NCBI GenBank assembly: GCA_002328075.1
Contig: DCVT01000022.1
Location: 93,855-157,854, forward strand
Origin: Anaerolineales bacterium UBA2181
Lineage (GTDB): Bacteria; Chloroflexota; Anaerolineae; Promineifilales; UBA4811
Direction of reading: 5' to 3'
Length of the DNA stretch: 64,000 nucleotides
A program made the position numbers and the translations under genes. Below the pieces are notes generated by a model. The model was given only the letters and a program-made list of their open reading frames with translations, did not search any database and was not told the DNA's origin. Positions 61,835-64,000 of this stretch are shown one piece after another; the stretch's first letter is position 1; the number at the start of each line of letters is the position of its first letter.

Positions 61835-63082
61835 ATGAAGAACCGAATGACTGCGATCCTCCACTATTCGGCCCCTCCCGTGGTAGGCGGGGTAGAGGTG
61901 GTCATCCAGGCGCAAGCCCGGCAGCTGGTAGAGCATGGTTACCCGGCCGCAGTAGTGGCCGGTTGGGGTGAGCCCACTTCGCTGCCGGCGGGCGTCGAGT
62001 GGATTTGGATTCCAGAGCTAGACACGCAGCACCCGCGAATTCTGGAGATCAACGACGTGTTGAGCCAGGGCAGAATGGCAGCCGGGTTCGACACCATGGT
62101 GGATCACATAACAGCCAAGCTGGGCCAACGATTGCCAGAATTCGAGAACGTGTTGGTCCACAACGCCCTCACCAAGGACCTCAACCTGGCGTTGACGGCC
62201 GCGCTGCACCGACTCCTGGACCATGGCGCCATCCGGCGCTGCGTTGCCTGGTGCCACGACCTGAACTGGTCGACTCCCACCAAGCAACCGTCCGGCCAGT
62301 TGGGCCGGCCCTGGAACCTGCTTCGTCGCTACCGGCCGGAAGTGACCTATGTGGCGGTGTCTGAGGCACGCAAGGTGGACCTGGCTCGCGTACTGGGATG
62401 CGCAGACGAGTGCATCCAAGTGATCTACAATGGGGTCGACCCAGAGCGACTGCTGGGCATCTCAGCCGAGGGGGCGGATCTCATCCAGCGGCTGGACCTG
62501 CTGGACAGTGACCTGATCATGCTCATGCCGGTACGGGTAGCCCGTTCCAAGAACATCGAACTGGCGCTGGAGGTTCTGGCGGCGCTGAAAACCAAAGATT
62601 GCCGGCCCAAATTGGTGGTGACCGGCCCGCCCAGTCCGAACGATGCGGTCAATCTGGCTTACTACGGCAGTCTTCTCGCTTTGCGGCAGGAGTTGGGTGT
62701 GGAGGCTGAAGCCCATTTCGTCTACGAGGCCGGGCCGGATCCGGATCGCGAGTATTGCATCGACCAAAAGGTGGTGGGCGATCTGTACCGGGTGAGCGAT
62801 ATGCTCTTTATGCCAAGCCATCGGGAAGGCTTTGGCATGCCCGTGCTGGAAGCCGGGATCGCCGGACTGCCCGTGGTCTGCACCGCCGTTCCGGCCGCCA
62901 CCGAGATCGGAGGTCGGGACTTGATCCGGGTCCGGGCCAACGCCGACCCGGCCCGGGTAGCGGACACGATCTTGAACCGCCTCCGCCGGAACGCCCAATA
63001 TCGACTCCGGCGGCGCGTGCGGCACGGGTACACCTGGCAGTCGCTCTTTGAGAGCCGCATCGAACCCTTGCTGCGCAGTTGA
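61835..63082 (+). CDS. GT4-family glycosyltransferase
   Basis: 415 residues with two Rossmann-like domains (GT-B). N-terminal ILHYSAPPVVGGVEVVIQAQARQL is the acceptor-side glycine loop; VIYNGVDPERL ends domain 1; the C-terminal nucleotide-sugar site reads MPSHREGFGMPVLEAGIAGLPVVCT with the EX7E motif. It transfers a sugar from an NDP-sugar in cell-wall or glycan synthesis; substrate unknown. AGGAG is 7 nt before ATG 61835. Confidence 0.9.
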   Translation: MKNRMTAILHYSAPPVVGGVEVVIQAQARQLVEHGYPAAVVAGWGEPTSLPAGVEWIWIPELDTQHPRILEINDVLSQGRMAAGFDTMVDHITAKLGQRLPEFENVLVHNALTKDLNLALTAALHRLLDHGAIRRCVAWCHDLNWSTPTKQPSGQLGRPWNLLRRYRPEVTYVAVSEARKVDLARVLGCADECIQVIYNGVDPERLLGISAEGADLIQRLDLLDSDLIMLMPVRVARSKNIELALEVLAALKTKDCRPKLVVTGPPSPNDAVNLAYYGSLLALRQELGVEAEAHFVYEAGPDPDREYCIDQKVVGDLYRVSDMLFMPSHREGFGMPVLEAGIAGLPVVCTAVPAATEIGGRDLIRVRANADPARVADTILNRLRRNAQYRLRRRVRHGYTWQSLFESRIEPLLRS

Positions 63083-64000
63083 CCCCGTCGCTCAACCTGA
63101 GTGCAGCGCGCGTGCGGCCAGCGTAACGCCCAGGCGCGGTTGCCGCCGCTCGTGGCCGACCCCACCCTTGGGTGGAACTGGGTGCGCACCTGATGTGTGG
63201 CGCGGCGGCGAACGCTAACGTCCCCCGGACAAACCGGCCGCGACCATGGCGGCTTGATCTGCGGGATGTGGCGGGTCTACTGCCCGGGGGGTGCGCCCAC
63301 GTTCAATCAGGTGTACGGGTCCCGGCCGAGTCCCCTCACCCAGGCGCGCACCCGCTGAAGGCGTGACCATATCGGGTTGTGCGGGTCGCCCGGTGTGCTG
63401 CTTGCCCCGTCATCGACGCAAGCCGCATGCACTTGATTCTCCTGGACCGTCACCGATAACACGAGGATGTTGGCCTTCACCTGTGATCTCCGTCCACGGC
63501 TTTGAGGGGGCGCCACTCCACCAGCCTTGCCACCAGGCAGCGTCACGGCTCGGGTTCGCGGCTAATGAACCCCCACTGCAAAGGAGCCCAGGAGCGCATT
63601 CCCGCGGGCGATGGCTGCTCAACAGGTACCGGAGAGCCAGCACCGTTGGCGGCGGCAGCGGGAAGCTCCTGCGCCAGAAGACGAGACCGGGCCGGCGGGC
63701 AACAAGGCCGAACCGGAGCGCTGCCCACCAGGGGAGATCGGTCGCTTGGGGAGGACGACGGCACACTGCACCAAAACGCGTCGGGTTGGCGCTTGACGCC
63801 CGCACCGTGCCAGCCCGAGCCTGGACAAAACCCAACTTTGTCGTCTGGATCTGATAGTTACCCGTTTTATAGACAACCATTACACGGGTGTTTGGACCGG
63901 GCTGATTGACCTTTTGTAGCTCTCGCCACCTGCCTCGGCAGGCGAGGTGTCTAGCCCGGCGGATGCACTACGGGTATCCGGGAGACGGCGCATGAACCGG
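63083..64000. other. 918-nt right end without a supported gene
   Basis: Frames here lack ribosome sites and protein-like composition. Overlapping alternative hairpins occur at 63922-63949 (CTCGCC/GGCGAG or CCTGCC/GGCAGG). GGAGA followed by ATG at 63992 could begin a gene leaving the window, but only three codons are visible. Confidence 0.4.

Noticed and set aside
63291..63909. Open frames at the right end on both strands
   Set aside because: Mutually overlapping, Arg/Pro/Ser-rich, no start signals.

Overview
The window looks like a chromosomal segment of a GC-rich member of the Chloroflexota (Anaerolineae-like). This is inferred from the style of the genes: a very large cyclase/ATPase/TPR signalling protein, a SpoIIE-type phosphatase with GAF domains, FtsX/MacB-type export operons with lipoproteins, a non-pyrrolysine MttB-family protein, and an exported protein ending in YLPIVIR. 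No rRNA, tRNA, CRISPR array, phage or insertion sequence was recognised. Genes lie on both strands in short operons, separated by several unusually long stretches without a convincing gene (about 0.4 to 1.4 kb each).

Layout. 0-9.5 kb: a partial membrane zinc-ribbon protein, a benzoylformate-decarboxylase-like ThDP enzyme, a cupin, ArfB ribosome rescue, an arsR-arsM arsenic operon with a visible promoter and operator, a glycosyltransferase-like protein, a TPR lipoprotein and a quinate-dehydrogenase-like protein. 9.6-13.6 kb (minus): an ATPase/permease/permease/lipoprotein ABC export operon with ATGA overlaps and a good promoter. 14-24.6 kb: AAC(3)-type acetyltransferase with a probable CTG start, M24 peptidase, lactate-permease-like transporter, GAF-GAF-SpoIIE phosphatase, DEAD-box helicase behind a leader carrying a terminator-like hairpin, an alpha/alpha-barrel-like protein and a C_GCAxxG_C_C protein. 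24.7-31.5 kb (minus): one 2115-residue protein made of two cyclase-ATPase-TPR modules, plus a small membrane protein.

31.7-41.3 kb (minus) holds an amino-acid or peptide-use block: MttB-family methyltransferase, Lrp regulator, class III aminotransferase, oligopeptide-type binding protein, two DppBC permeases and an S9 peptidase, but no transporter ATPase. 41.8-51.9 kb (plus) is the most unusual block: a lipoprotein, a 957-residue double FtsX permease, an HlyD-type adaptor, an ABC ATPase with a C-terminal AbrB-like domain, a 942-residue tandem solute-binding lipoprotein, and a second ABC ATPase. The combination of exporter parts with a double family-1 binding protein and no importer permease is the best candidate here for an undescribed system.

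52.3-64 kb: a surface fibre-like protein with GGG-N repeats, a Peptidase S74 chaperone domain and a C-terminal membrane anchor, overlapped by a small exported protein; then Rnk/GreA-like factor, LysE exporter, flavin-binding NimA-like protein, SRPBCC protein, a lipoprotein made of two nearly identical DUF333 repeats, ribosomal protein bL25 with a clear terminator, and a GT4 glycosyltransferase. The last 0.9 kb has no gene I can support.
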